A stretch of 64,000 bases of DNA from Porpolomopsis calyptriformis (Eukaryota > Basidiomycota > Agaricomycetes > Agaricales > Hygrophoraceae), in NCBI GenBank assembly GCA_951640195.1, contig OX621163.1, forward strand, positions 682,001 to 746,000, read 5' to 3'. The notes beneath the pieces were generated by a model. It did no database searches and was not told where the DNA came from. It was given only the letters and a program-made list of their open reading frames with translations. This document shows, in pieces, positions 1-10,361 of this stretch. A program made the position numbers and the translations under genes. The stretch's first letter is position 1. Each line of letters opens with the position of its first letter.

Positions 1-440
1 ATACTCTATGATTAACATGGATCTCTGTGCCATTGTTTCGACTTCTTTGTGGGCATGTTGTTCCAAGGCAGTATCCCTGAAGCTGTTATTGAGGCCAAGC
101 TTGAAGTCAGCCCAAGAAGGAAAGGGGATGGGGTCGCCATCATCATCTGTAGCATCGAGGTAGTCATCGGCGAACTATTGGGCCCAGATAGCAGTGGTCC
201 CTTCCTTCATGTAGGAGAGGGTGACAAGCGCACGTTTGGTGGCATCAGTGATACCTCAGCTGGTCAAGAAGATGATGACCTGTTGATACTAGTCCTTGTA
301 GACCTTGGGATCACTATTGAAGGTGCTGGGTTCAGCCAATTTGATTTTACTTGTGGTAGTGGCCATGAGTGGAACAAGTGGGAGATTAACTGGGGGCAAA
401 GGGGGAGGAGGTATTGGGGGACTTGGATTGGGATTGGGGT
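1..440 (-). pseudogene. Decayed Ty3/gypsy-type retrotransposon Gag fragment
   Basis: Read leftwards from an ATG at 440, one frame gives a proline-rich leader and then a Gag-like core with KIKLAEPSTFN, ALVTLSYMKEGTTAIWAQ and FPSWADFKLGLNNSFRD, the capsid-type pattern common in basidiomycete Ty3/gypsy elements. The frame is broken by three in-frame stops at 289-291, 256-258 and 175-177. It continues past the left edge, so any protease or reverse transcriptase would lie outside the window. No LTR could be assigned. This is a dead copy; the family call rests on motif resemblance only. Confidence 0.6.
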
Positions 441-1288
441 TCATGTCATAGAGGGGAGCAGATAGCTCTCAAGGGGAAGGACTTGGTTTTCTTGAGGAGA
501 GAGAAGATGGAGCAGAAGGAGGTAGGCCTGAAGGTTCAGGTTTGGGTTCGAATTCTATGGAAGCAATTCGTTGCTTTCCCTGGGTGGTAGGTTGCAGGAA
601 AGGTGATTCAACTGGTGAAGTGGGAGTTTATCAAGGTCGGAGACCTAGAAAGGAGAACGAGACTGGAGTCCAAGGGTTTGGAGGTATAAAGGACTCTGAT
701 GTGAGTGTAGACAAGGAAGAAAGAGAAGGAAGGAGTTGGGACAAAAGAGGCAAGTGGATCTCAAGTTGATCCTTAGGTGCGTCTTCATACTTGAGTTCCT
801 CTTCGGGTTCCAAGGTGCTGTATGAGGGTCTTTATGATGGGTGAGACATAATGGTTAGTAGTCAAGTATGAGATGGATTTCTCACACATCTTGAGTTTCA
901 CATTATTGAAAGATGAAAATGATAGGGATGACAGCTCGTTCTGTTAGCAATGAGGATGATGAATGTGAATGCGGACTTGGAGGTGGATGACCAGCTCTAC
1001 TTCAAGGAGTGTAGCAGGGTCAGATGGATTCTCAATTGGGAATAATGGAGCAGTATCAAAAGATTCCTTGGATGAGGACGACGAAGGGGACAGAGGCAGA
1101 GATGGGGTGAGGTCAGGTTCAAGGAATTTGTGTCATGAAATTGGCGTTCACTCTCTTAAAATTCCTCTCTTTTCTTCATTCTTTTCTTTTCTTTCTTATA
1201 CCAATTCTTTTGGAAGGGAGGCTGTCTTTATTGGCAGCAGAAACTACTTGTACGAAAGGAGGAATCCATGTCCGACTAGCTAATTATA
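441..1288. other. Gene-poor spacer between Gag remnant and zinc-knuckle gene
   Basis: No supportable gene. The minus strand has a short open Pro/Ser-rich and acidic stretch (631-813), which could be leader sequence of the same retroelement. A B-box-like string near 543-553 has no matching tRNA fold. Confidence 0.4.
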
Positions 1289-2120
1289 CTAGTCCGTCTT
1301 GGCAATCTCCTGCACCATACTATCCCTCAAGAACTCTACAAAACTCGACACTACTTGACCATCTATTGCGGCCAACTTATTACCCCAGTAGATTGCCCCA
1401 TTGGTGTCACCACTGGAGGCCTGCAACTTGGCAGCCTTCCCTTCAATGAAACTCATCGCTATCTTTCTCGCTTCCTCACCCAACCAATCGTTGGTGGGAC
1501 TCCATAACAAACTGGGAGGAACTTCTTCCTCCTCGATCTTGACGTTGACGTTGGTCAACGACGACGACAAATCTTCGACTAAAAAAGACAGGGAATCAGC
1601 AACTATGAAGAGAGCGAGAGAGTTAAAGGCTCACCACTAGACAAAACACTTGTTGGACCAGGGGTCCAAGGACGGAAAGGGGGGCTGGTAGCCAAGTCCT
1701 CAGGCTTAGCATCATCAAAGGGGAGGGGATACCCCCAACGGTCGGAACTCCAATCAACTCGCTCCTCCAAAGGGAGCTTGGAGGTGGGAGGAGGGGCGTC
1801 ATCATCCCAAGCTAAAAAGGGAAAGCCTATTATCAATAAACACAGACTAATAAAGACAAAACAAGATACATACCAAGCGGATCCTCCATCAAGCCACAAA
1901 CATGCTGGATTGGCCAGCGAACATATGGACACTTGCTGACCTTATGCTTGCCACCGCAAGCAAAACAAGAGAAGGAAGACCAGCAGAGGTCAGCGTCGGA
2001 AGGGATGCGCTGAAGGTAGTAATGAAACGAATCGCAATCGAGAAAGACAGGAGCAGTGCGGTGCACCACTCCAGACTGCTTCAAGAATCGGATGTAGTGG
2101 CCTTGGTGGGAGGGAGTCAT
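1289..2120 (-). CDS. Zinc-knuckle protein of unknown function, possibly retroelement-derived
   Basis: Three exons (2120-1874, 1811-1635, 1578-1289) join in frame through GT-AG introns of 62 and 56 bp into 237 residues with no stop. Exon 1 carries a Cys-His cluster, CFACGGKHKVSKCPY (CX2CX3HX4C), one residue shorter than the classic Gag CCHC knuckle. The middle is acidic and proline-rich (WDDDAPPPTSKLP), and the C-terminus contains WLGEEARKIAMSFIEGKAAK. It lies upstream of, and on the same strand as, the Gag remnant. It may be an accessory ORF of that element or a gene derived from one. Its intact splicing contrasts with the dead Gag. The function is not recognised. Start chosen: the ATG at 2120; an upstream in-frame start is non-ATG. 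Confidence 0.5.
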
Positions 2121-2267
2121 GATGAATTGACAAGGATTGAACTGAAGCGTAGGGATACAACCCCACACCTTTTATATGCTCAGACACAAAGGGAAGACCA
2201 AAAGGAGGTTCCTCAGTCAAAGAAGAGAAACCCGATACGCTGGACAAGAGATAGAAACAACGGCGAT

Positions 2268-2379
2268 CTCATGACTAGAAGAACAATAGGAACTAGTCAT
2301 GAGACAGCACAGCCTGATACTGCGGAAGGCTATGCCCAATAGAGTTGAGTCATCAAAACAACACAGCCTTCCGCAGTAT
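2268..2379. repeat. Two adjacent perfect inverted repeats
   Basis: Arms CTCATGACTAG (2268-2278) and CTAGTCATGAG (2293-2303) form an 11-bp hairpin. ATACTGCGGAAGGCT (2317-2331) and its complement (2365-2379) form a 15-bp hairpin with a 33-nt loop. They sit between the leftward zinc-knuckle gene and the rightward ORF at 2628, so they could be regulatory or the ends of a small mobile element. Confidence 0.7.
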
Positions 2380-2478
2380 GACTAAGAACAATGGCAAACC
2401 TTAAACAGGAGGCTGTGAACAATAGAAAATGGGGTGACTGTGGAAGCTGACTCATAGTGACTCCTATTTTAGAAATAC

Positions 2479-2486
2479 TATATAAA
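2479..2486 (+). promoter_or_regulatory. TATA-like box (TATATAAA)
   Basis: A good TATA match 142 bp upstream of the ATG at 2628. The assignment is positional only. Confidence 0.35.
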
Positions 2487-2627
2487 CCCTGAGGGCGAAG
2501 CGGATCATCACTTCGTCCTCCTGTGAGATTACTTGTAGTAGCACGAACGCAATCAGAATCATCAGACTTCTTTTCCATTAGAACAAGAAAAGAGAAACAC
2601 AAAACACAACTACTGAGCCAACCGTTC

Positions 2628-2957
2628 ATGCCCATATTCCCTAAACTCTTAGCAGAGGCACGCAACGGATTCAACCTGCAGAACAACTTCTTTGTAGAAG
2701 TAAAACTTAATTCAGAAGGAATCATCACTCTATACGAAGACGTCCCTGTCAGAACCTTCTTCTACATCCTACTAGACTTATTGAGCTTCAAGGCCTGCCT
2801 TGTGATTAATGAAAAGACTTGCAACTACAGTTGTGACAATTTGTCAGCCAATGGGTTGAGCTGTTCTGTTAAGGAATTAAGCTTGAGCAGCAACAATTCT
2901 AGTGTGGCTGCAGCAATCAGACATTCATTGTTAATAAGCTCAGATGTTGAGGCCTGA
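2628..2957 (+). CDS. Short hypothetical ORF, possibly the 5' part of a broken gene
   Basis: An open frame of 109 codons from ATG 2628. The first half looks protein-like (MPIFPKLLAEARNGFNLQNN, then ITLYEDVPVRTFFYILLDLL). The second half is Ser/Asn-rich and low in complexity, as if read-through into non-coding sequence. A TATA-like box lies upstream. No domain recognised and no clear downstream exon found. It may be a truncated gene or a retroelement-associated ORF. Confidence 0.25.
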   Translation: MPIFPKLLAEARNGFNLQNNFFVEVKLNSEGIITLYEDVPVRTFFYILLDLLSFKACLVINEKTCNYSCDNLSANGLSCSVKELSLSSNNSSVAAAIRHSLLISSDVEA

Positions 2958-3686
2958 TGGGGTTCAGGGTTGATAAGGGTGTAGGGTGGGGGCAGCGATG
3001 GAGAGTGCAAGGCTAGGGTGGTAGTCAACTTGAATACCATGCAGGGATGTCCAGAGGGTCTCCTGTAGTTCTTCAATTGAAAGAGGTAGGCTTCACAGAG
3101 GGGAGTCCAGGTTGGGATTCCAAGGCAATCGCTTGGCTAACACAGTAGCAGAGATGATCAGATGAATCTTAACCAGGGACTGTTGCAGAGAAAAGCAGAG
3201 GGGGAGGTTGAGTTTCAATCTTCTATTAAGGCACAGGGGCCTCCCAGTTATACTTTGGGTGCTCAACGGAGAGGACCAAGATCTTAGCTAAAAGCTAAGG
3301 GGGGGTGTCTCTATTGAGATTGAACCTGAGACTACAAACTCTGACTATGCTACTTATCTAGTCTGAGTTTGAAATCTATAACTCAACTGCAATCCATGGA
3401 ACAGCTGGCTCAGCTGCTGCGCAACTGTGGATGGTGTCATCACTGACCAATAGTGAAAGTCCCTCTAATCTACAAGGTAATGAATGGAAAAGGAAGGTGG
3501 TGGGGGAGTAAGATAAGATTAGGAAAAGTCATGATAAGATAAAAAAGAAAATGGGATGCATCATAACACACTATCGAGCATAGGTGAACTAATACATAGG
3601 GATAACATTGGGCCTGTTTGTCTATGAGCTTAGTTGAAGAAAGTTTATTTGTATTAGATATTTAATTCACCATCGCAACCTTAATC

Positions 3687-3814
3687 CCTCAGTTTTGTAC
3701 CCCCAAAACTGAGGTGTACATACCTCTCTTTCTTTATCATTTCTTGATACTCACCTACTGTAGTCACTACTACAGGTATCTAGACTAATATCAGTTTTGT
3801 ACCCCCAAAACTGA
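3687..3814. repeat. Two copies of a CTCAGTTTTG/CAAAACTGAG hairpin
   Basis: Copy 1 has 11-bp arms (3687-3697 and 3704-3714) around TACCCC. Copy 2 has 9-bp arms (3791-3799 and 3806-3814) around the same loop. A degenerate third copy lies near 3885-3915. The spacing of about 100 bp suggests termini of a small non-autonomous element. Confidence 0.65.
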
Positions 3815-4252
3815 GGTTCACTGCTACAGATCCTAAGTGCCTATCTTGTAACTTTCAGACCCACTAGTAGGGGATACCTGTTTGGGGGTATTGTCAGAAC
3901 TGAGGTTCCAAGGGGGTTCTCTGGGCCTAACACAACACAATATAGAGCTAACAAGTGTTCCAAAGAGACTGTTGGATTCAGGATGGAACCACAGTATGTA
4001 GACAAGTAAGTTAAAACTAGGGAGTCTACTATAAAAAAGTGTATCTTTATATCTGAAGTAATAAAAGGGAAATCTATAAAGGACTATAAGGGACAAGTGT
4101 TTGAAGGTTATAGGGACCTTATATGTAAGGGATAATAGTCTATAATATAGTCTTTAAAGGAGGTTTTAATAAGAGTACAGAATAAAGTAAAATGAAAGGG
4201 TGAAAGGGACTGTTATAGATGATCCAAGTGGCACAGTGGCTCAGAGTGCATG

Positions 4253-4459
4253 AAACAAGTGTGCTCATTTGGCACAGCTTTCAAGGAGTCTAGTGAACCA
4301 AGTTTGGAGTGAATCCAATTACTGGTTCTTGAGTTATGGTCTCTTTAGTGATTTCAGTATAAACACTATAAAAGGTGTGCCAAACAAGTATGCTCATTGG
4401 CACAAGGTGTTATAACATCATCTGAGAGTGTGCGAAATGAGTGTGCTCATTTGGCACAG
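4253..4459. repeat. Three interspersed copies of a 25-bp motif
   Basis: AAACAAGTGTGCTCATTTGG and close variants occur at 4253-4277, 4382-4404 and 4435-4459. The middle copy is flanked so that TGTGCCA and TGGCACA form an inverted repeat (4376-4404). Confidence 0.65.
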
Positions 4460-4580
4460 ATATTTCTGACAGGTATATAATAGTATTCAAACTTTAAGCT
4501 GAAGATCAGTGCACTAAGAAACACTGCTATCTTACAAGTTCATTTCACTGTAGGTCACCACTATCTTAGCTAGATGGGCT

Positions 4581-4771
4581 TATACACTATCCTTCTCACA
4601 CTTATTGTTATATTTACCCTGGCACTCCTACAGGGCAGGTTCACACAGCTGTGTGAACCTGCCCTGTAGGAGTATACTGCTGTAAAAAGTAAAACAGCCT
4701 CCCAGGTGTGAACCTAGCCTGTAGGAGTGCTAGGGTAAACATAACAATAAGTGTGAGAAGGATGGTGTATA
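4581..4771. mobile_element. Fold-back (MITE-like) element with nested palindrome
   Basis: Outer arms of about 65 bp (4581-4646 and 4706-4771) are near-perfect inverted copies, each running from the TATACAC end through TGTTATATTTACCCT-like sequence. Inside lies an exact 50-bp palindrome, 4624-4673, centred at 4648/4649 on CAGCTG. There is no ORF inside. The structure matches a foldback or MITE-type element. A target-site duplication was not established. Confidence 0.65.
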
Positions 4772-4819
4772 GAATGGGTAGCCTTTGGAAGTTTGAGATT
4801 GTTGTAAATTCCATGTATT

Positions 4820-6034
4820 TCAACTAATACACAGGGTGCTATGCATCCAAATGCACAAAGAAAATTGGTATCCATGAAGGGCTTTTGGGACTGCCGGAGT
4901 GGGTCTTGGAATTGCCATATAATTGGGCCCAATAATGGGGCGGAGTGGCAGGCAGTGGTAATGTCGGCAGCAAGGATTCATGCGGGACCTATTGAACAGC
5001 GTGCAGAGGGAACGCGGGAGGTGAAAGGGGTAAGGTGCAGGCGGCGGAGGAGGCAAATGTGATTGCCACCATTCGTATGTCACCTTTGCATACACTATCT
5101 CAGAAAGCGTCATAGGTGCACCATACGGATCATCTGCCACCACCAATTGGAGTTCGATCATGTGGTCATCCAGGCCATCCACATAGTACAACAGCACAGG
5201 CTCAAGGTCTGGGTCCTTCCAGCTATCAGTAGATAACGTGTCTGTGCTGAGTGAAGAGTTATCTGTCGATCCCAGGAAATGCTGCTGATCTTTACTAGAG
5301 AGCGCCGTACACATAGACAGCCGATTCTGTGAAACCAATCAGCCTTTTGTTTGCACATCAACACAGCTGCGCACGCAAGCACCTACCTTGGAATGAAAAT
5401 GAAACAAACAGGTCCTCATTTATTGGGTATCCAGCAAGGGTACGCCGGTATGCGTGAGAAGCAGATTGGGGTCCGACTGTTTGCCATGACCAAGGCTCAA
5501 ACCAGCCGGTGCACCAGAAGAGAAACCATCGGGTACAACGTTTTTGAGGGGCGTAATTGAGATCCCCGTGTGAATGGTCCACTGATATGTTTTGATGTGT
5601 ACCCACCGATGGGAATGGGCTGCATTTGGAGTATGAGTGTGAATACGAACGAGGTTGAAAGGGCTATATACCTGCTATATTCTTTCTCTTCCTGGTATAC
5701 AAATTTATAAAATGCGAATACATGAGGACGTCTTACCGAGACATTAACCGGAGGGACTTCAATGGTCAAATAGGCGGTGCAAAGTGGATCAAGGGCACGG
5801 TTATTCCACAGAAGAATGGGTCCATTGCTACCAGCATTCAAGTAGGCGTGCTCCAAATCAATGTATTCGCACAGTCCACTGTCTATGCGTACGCAAAGGG
5901 ATCGGGTCCAAAGCTGGGTAAATCTACAATGTGATTACAGAGCATGAGGTGGTATGACAGATGAAGGGATGCAAGAGGAAAGTGTACCTCTCAATGCCAC
6001 GGTTGCTGGACTGCATTGATGGCTCTAGAGCCAT
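4820..6034 (-). CDS. Unrecognised multi-exon protein
   Basis: Exon 1 starts at ATG 6034 and ends in phase 2. It joins across a GT-AG intron to an exon reading FTQLWTRSLCVRIDSGLCEY and then ILLWNNRALDPLCTAYLTI. A further intron (acceptor TATCAG near 5585) leads in frame to WTIHTGISITPLKNVVPDG and SGAPAGLSLGHGKQSDPNLL, with a stop at 5420-5422. A longer minus-strand frame, 4820-5338 (DPDLEPVLLYYVDGLDDHMI, then a proline run), may belong to the same gene through alternative downstream splicing, but I could not find a clean junction. If so, its 3' end lies about 50 bp from the fold-back element. No domain recognised. Confidence 0.4.
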
Positions 6035-6417
6035 CAACGGATGTGTGTTGTTTGGGAGTCCAAGGAATCAGATCAGAGCAAAACCAAGCATCAGGGTTAC
6101 AGACAGTTGTTAAAGGTTGAGGGAAATTTTTGATTTGAGGATGTGCGTCAAACATGGAGAAATGCCAACTGTCTTCGCTGACTGGCCTGAAATTGGCTTA
6201 ATTTTGAACTATTTAAGGAGATGCATACCGTGCTGTTGGCCTTTCGAGTGTGTAAATGGCATAGGTAAATGCCAGAATCTGATTCCTTGTCTATGGGATC
6301 GGCGAGAGAGATGGCAACACGATGTGGTGTGTGGAAAATACCCCTTCACGAAGGAATCTTATCGTGCGATGCAAATTACATAATAGACACTCGGTTTCTT
6401 TTTTGCACAAACCCTAG

Positions 6418-7207
6418 GCAAGCTGGCGATTCAGATTCCGAGTCGGAGGAGTCGGAAGAGGAGCTTATGTCCAGTGGTGATGAAGATGCAGCGCCTTCAA
6501 AACCTGCCCCACCAACGTCAAAGCTTGCCTTGTCATGCTTCTTAAAAACTGCAGGGAGTGACACGAGCTCAAGCTCTGAATCAGACGATGATGAAGATGA
6601 TGACCTTTCGGATGACGGCAAGGTAGGGAGAGGGTCGAGGTTCAGGGATAGTGATTCCGATCCAGGAAGTGATGATGAAGCCAAACGAGTCGTCAAAAGT
6701 GCCCAAGGGAAGCGATTGGAGACAATGGAAGCCACGGGCAAAGCCATGGACAACGCCATTAAGATTAATGGGTGGCCATTTCCATGGTACGTGTCATTTT
6801 GTAGTCTCTATAAAATTTGACCGCTTAATTCAACGCCAAAACGTCTCAGAGCCCTTTCCAGCACTGAAACAGCTGTGAACACTGCCATCGCTAAGGAGAG
6901 GGCAGCCACCAAGAAAATGAATGCGACCAACGCAAAGGCCTTGACGGCGATGAAACGAAACATAAAAAAGGACGAATCTGAAATCAAGAGACACGAGGCA
7001 GTACGTACTCCACTACGTCGGCTCGCTTTCAACAAGTCCGCTCATCTTTTCTAGGACCCTGAAGCATTCGAGCGCGCATACACAGCTGCTGTTACCCCCG
7101 TTGCACATGGGTTATCTTCGCATGCTCGCCCTACTGAAATTAATGATGGCGATTCCGCCGACGACTTCACCACGGTCACCAAAAGTGGCAGCTTTCGAGT
7201 GATTTAA
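6418..7207 (+). pseudogene. Truncated eIF3 subunit c (Nip1) gene fragment
   Basis: The reading matches the N-terminal region of translation initiation factor eIF3c: the acidic start (QAGDSDSESEESEEELMSSG), SRFRDSDSDPGSDDEAKR, then VVKSAQGKRLETMEATGKA. The piece begins at an intron acceptor (CCCTAG, 6412-6417), so exon 1 is missing. Near 6770-6870 the frame is lost by small deletions. A second frame then resumes family sequence (AVNTAIAKERAATKKMNATN), crosses a GT-AG intron and ends DDFTTVTKSGSFRVI at a stop. The family protein is over 800 residues; only about the first 200 are represented. Retained introns mean a DNA-level duplication, not a retrocopy. Confidence 0.8.
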
Positions 7208-7352
7208 TTGTAATCCTTATGCAATCGATCACGTTAAGGCTTCTCTCTATGCTATTGACGCTGGCATGCTCTCGTTTCTGAATGAGTTCTTCCAGATATG
7301 CATCCCGCATGGTCGCGCACACCCTCGTATTCGACTACCCATTGCAGGCAAC

Positions 7353-7911
7353 ATGGCTTCATCCAACCCTGGTAAGCGCAAGGATAGACTCGTCGATTGT
7401 TATGGTTTGGTCTGCTATACCGCAGACGAATTGTGCATAGAATCCAACGACTACAGTCATTTGAATGGCGACTCAAGTCATGCCACAAGCCGTGTTCTCT
7501 TGTCGGTGAAACCAAGAACGCTAGAAGAAACGCTGCTCTGTACATTCTGCTGGGATCATCTTAATGCTTGGACATAGATTCCGAGTCGTGCAGAAAAGGC
7601 CATATTGAGAAAATGAGCAATAGATGTCTCCGTGAGCAAAAGGCAAAGGAACGACTCAAGCACCACTACCCTGAATCTCCCAAAGTAAATATTATCTCTA
7701 CCAGCGCCAACACAATGTCTTGCAGGGACGTGCAAGCTTCAACGACAATGACTTTGACTCGGTTCTCTTTGAGGACAAGCAAGAATCGTCACAGAGTACG
7801 GAGGCGATAGTTTCGTTGTCCAGAGACTTGTGTTGCAGGCTCAAAACGCCTTTGAACAGGATGGTCGCAGGGGTGAGGCGAAAAGGTAAATTGACATGGT
7901 TACTGTCGTGA
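7353..7911 (+). CDS. Small hypothetical protein
   Basis: Four exons splice in frame from ATG 7353 (first exon 19 nt, MASSNP): the next starts DELCIESNDYSHLNG, followed by one with a basic helix (EKMSNRCLREQKAKERLKHH) and one with GRASFNDNDFDSVLFEDKQE. The product is about 140 residues, charged, with no signal peptide, membrane segment or recognised domain. It lies just downstream of the eIF3c fragment on the same strand. All three introns are standard GT-AG of 40-55 bp, which supports a real gene. Confidence 0.5.
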
Positions 7912-8141
7912 TTCCCTATTTCGAGTAGGAGAAAGTGAGAAGGCATTCATCTACGCTTATTCCACGCTAGGGTTATGAGGAGCTAAAGATTGGTGAGGGT
8001 AATTGGTGAGGGTAACTGACTTGTAATAAAAAAAGTCCGTTAAGGACATCCTGACCTTGGCGAACTTAGATCCCGGTTGCTCCAATGAGAATCCGACTTT
8101 AAACGCGGTATTCTTTCCGTCTTTCTCGTTGCCAGAACCCT

Positions 8142-8963
8142 ATGTCTCTCAAGCCATCCTCTCCATCCAATTCCCTTGCATTCTTTCGCTCACTCCCGCA
8201 AGCCCTACATGACGATCCGTCCAATATCAAAGGAAACCTCACTCTTGAACAGAAACAACTGTGTTTGAACGTACTTTCGTACTTCGTAATCGAAGGCAAT
8301 GCGTTTGGGTCGGCAATTGGTGGGAGGGTCAAGCTGGTGGAGACGAATGTGTCAAAACTGGAGGGAAGAGGAATGCAAGGACAAACTGTGTGCGAGGTAC
8401 AAGTCGATGAAGGTGAGAGATGGAAACCATCGTCCGTGTGTCCGGTTACTGAGTTGCATAGACATGTGCAACATATACGGAACCTTGCATGGAGGTTGCG
8501 CTGCATACCTCATCGACGCGTATGTCCTGCTGCCCCGCGCGTCGCTATGCTCGCTGCTGCTGACAGAATTTCTGTACAACTAGATGCTCTTCCAGTGCCC
8601 TTGTTACCCTAGGAATTGTCACGGACATTGATGCTTCTGGTATGTCCCAGGCAATGAACCTCATTTGGCATAACCCTGCTTTCGCGTAGGTTGCCGTTTT
8701 CCTTTTCTTCGATCGATCGAGTAAAATATGTCCGATCATTTTGATTCCTTAGCGGGACTAAACTCAGGATCGTAAGCTCCACCATTTCAATACGCGGGCG
8801 TATTATGACCGCCCAATCCGAGGTTCGTGTTCCGTTTCCCGGTCGGCGACTTGTTGATTGAATTTGTTATTCGAAGATCTGGGACAAGGAACGCGGGAAG
8901 TTGCTTGTGTCTGCGGTCCACTCCAAAGTCAATCCTCAGGCAAGGTTGGCTTCCAAAATGTAA
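8142..8963 (+). CDS. Hotdog-fold acyl-CoA thioesterase (PaaI/ACOT13-like)
   Basis: Predicted to hydrolyse acyl-CoA thioesters, probably in mitochondria or cytosol. Five exons join in frame. The hotdog signature is NIYGTLHGGCAAYLID; the HGG turn and the Asp on the following helix are typical of the PaaI family. It is followed by VTLGIVTDIDASGMSQAMNL and, in the last exons, TKLRIVSSTISIRGRIMTAQ and GKLLVSAVHSKVNPQARLAS. The first 45 residues are Ser/Pro-rich. The length of about 190 residues suits a single-domain enzyme. Its 3' end converges with the ITPase gene 142 bp away. Substrate chain length cannot be read from sequence. Confidence 0.85.
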
Positions 8964-9105
8964 GATGTCTCATATTTTTGACGAGACCCATGCACGACTG
9001 TGGTACACTGATCTTGGTGGACAAATCTATATCAATCTACATATTAAGGACATATTACGTTAGAAAAGTATCCACATTTCATCTATCAATCAATCAAAGT
9101 ATGTA

Positions 9106-10047
9106 TCACCGCTCGGAGCTTTCTGGCAGTGAGCGTAAGTATTCTCTAAGTTTCTCGAGGGCTCGATATCGATGCGAGATGGAATTCTTCTGTTCTTTGG
9201 GCATCTCCGCGTACCTTCAGATGCAAAACGGTGAATAAAGATGTCAGCATCGTCACAACTGAGAGAGAGGAGGTCATTTGACGTGGGTACTCACGTTAGT
9301 CCGGTCTCTTCAGCTTCGAAGATCGCATCCCAACCGAAGTCTGGAGGTCCTCTTGCAGAAACGATCGTCCCTTCTGTCTGGCCTTCAAAGAGGATGGGTT
9401 CTGATCCTATTGAATCCATTGGTTAGTGGCGAACACCGGAAGGCCTATCGCTCTACTGACCAGGACCGGCCGAGTAGGCAAAAGTGCAGAGAGCCCAAGC
9501 TGCTTTTGTGGAGAAGCCAGTCAAGAGAGTGTTGAGACCTTTAAGGGTTAATCTTTGGTTTAACTCAGAGACGCATAACTCACCTGCATGGCCAATTTCA
9601 GCCAGGAAATGCTTGATAAATGGTCCAGGAAGGCCATTCAAGGCTTTATAACAAAGGGCGGTATCCTCTGTTATACAGGGGCCACCTATCTAATTCGCGA
9701 TGGATAAATCAGCCGATTGCATCTGATACCAGAAAATATGATGGACGAACGATCTCCGCTGCTCGCCGACATTTCTCCCGAGCAATATCCTGTGTTGTTC
9801 CTTGAATCTCAGGAACTACAAATCACAATCAAGGTGAATGGCTGGGGGATTGATGAATATACTTCCCGGCTTACTATCGAGGTTCTGTGAATCGATTTCG
9901 ATAGGAATGTTGCCTTGAGATAAAATGGATTTTACTTCTTCGAGCTTATTTGGGTTCCCTGTTACAAATACTGGATTTGCGATGCTTTTCAGTTACGTCT
10001 GTGAGTATGGCTGCCCTTACGAGACGTTTACCTAGTCGTCTACCCAT
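9106..10047 (-). CDS. HAM1: Inosine triphosphate pyrophosphatase (HAM1/ITPA)
   Basis: Hydrolyses ITP, dITP and XTP to monophosphates, keeping deaminated purines out of nucleic acids. Six exons join cleanly. A tiny first exon (10032-10047, MGRRL) joins [20 protein letters not shown], the nucleotide-binding start. Then come [69 protein letters not shown], the FGWDAIF substrate loop, and [16 protein letters not shown]. All catalytic segments are present and the length (about 195 residues) is normal. It is divergent from the Pob1/Boi gene (315 bp between starts). Confidence 0.92.
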
Positions 10048-10361
10048 GCCGCCGTGGAGACTCGAGGATTTTGAATTTCAGCCACATTCGGTTAACGCCG
10101 TAAACACGTGCTCAGCTTTCAAATCTCACAGCCGTGTGCAGTTTACCCATTCGCTATCGATATCCCTCACACCTGCGCAGCAGGCGACAAATAACCGGGG
10201 TTCCAGTGGCGGAATCCACACAACTCCTCCCTCCAAGAGTACCGAGCCAATCATACACAATTTCCACAAGTTCTGACGAAATCGGCTTCATTTGCCAGGG
10301 ACCGATAACGTACTCGTCCCTCGACAGTCATTAGTTTCCGAGTGTTCTCGGCTGTGGTGTT

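Larger units (their letters stand above)
2958..4819. other. Gene-free, repeat-bearing region
   Basis: No gene model could be supported in about 1.9 kb. The sequence is AT-richer than the rest and holds the palindromes and repeats listed separately (3687-3814, 4253-4459, 4581-4771). Confidence 0.6.

Noticed and set aside
543..553. GGTTCGAATTC, a B-box-like string
   Set aside because: No A box at correct distance and no cloverleaf; it lies in retroelement leader sequence.
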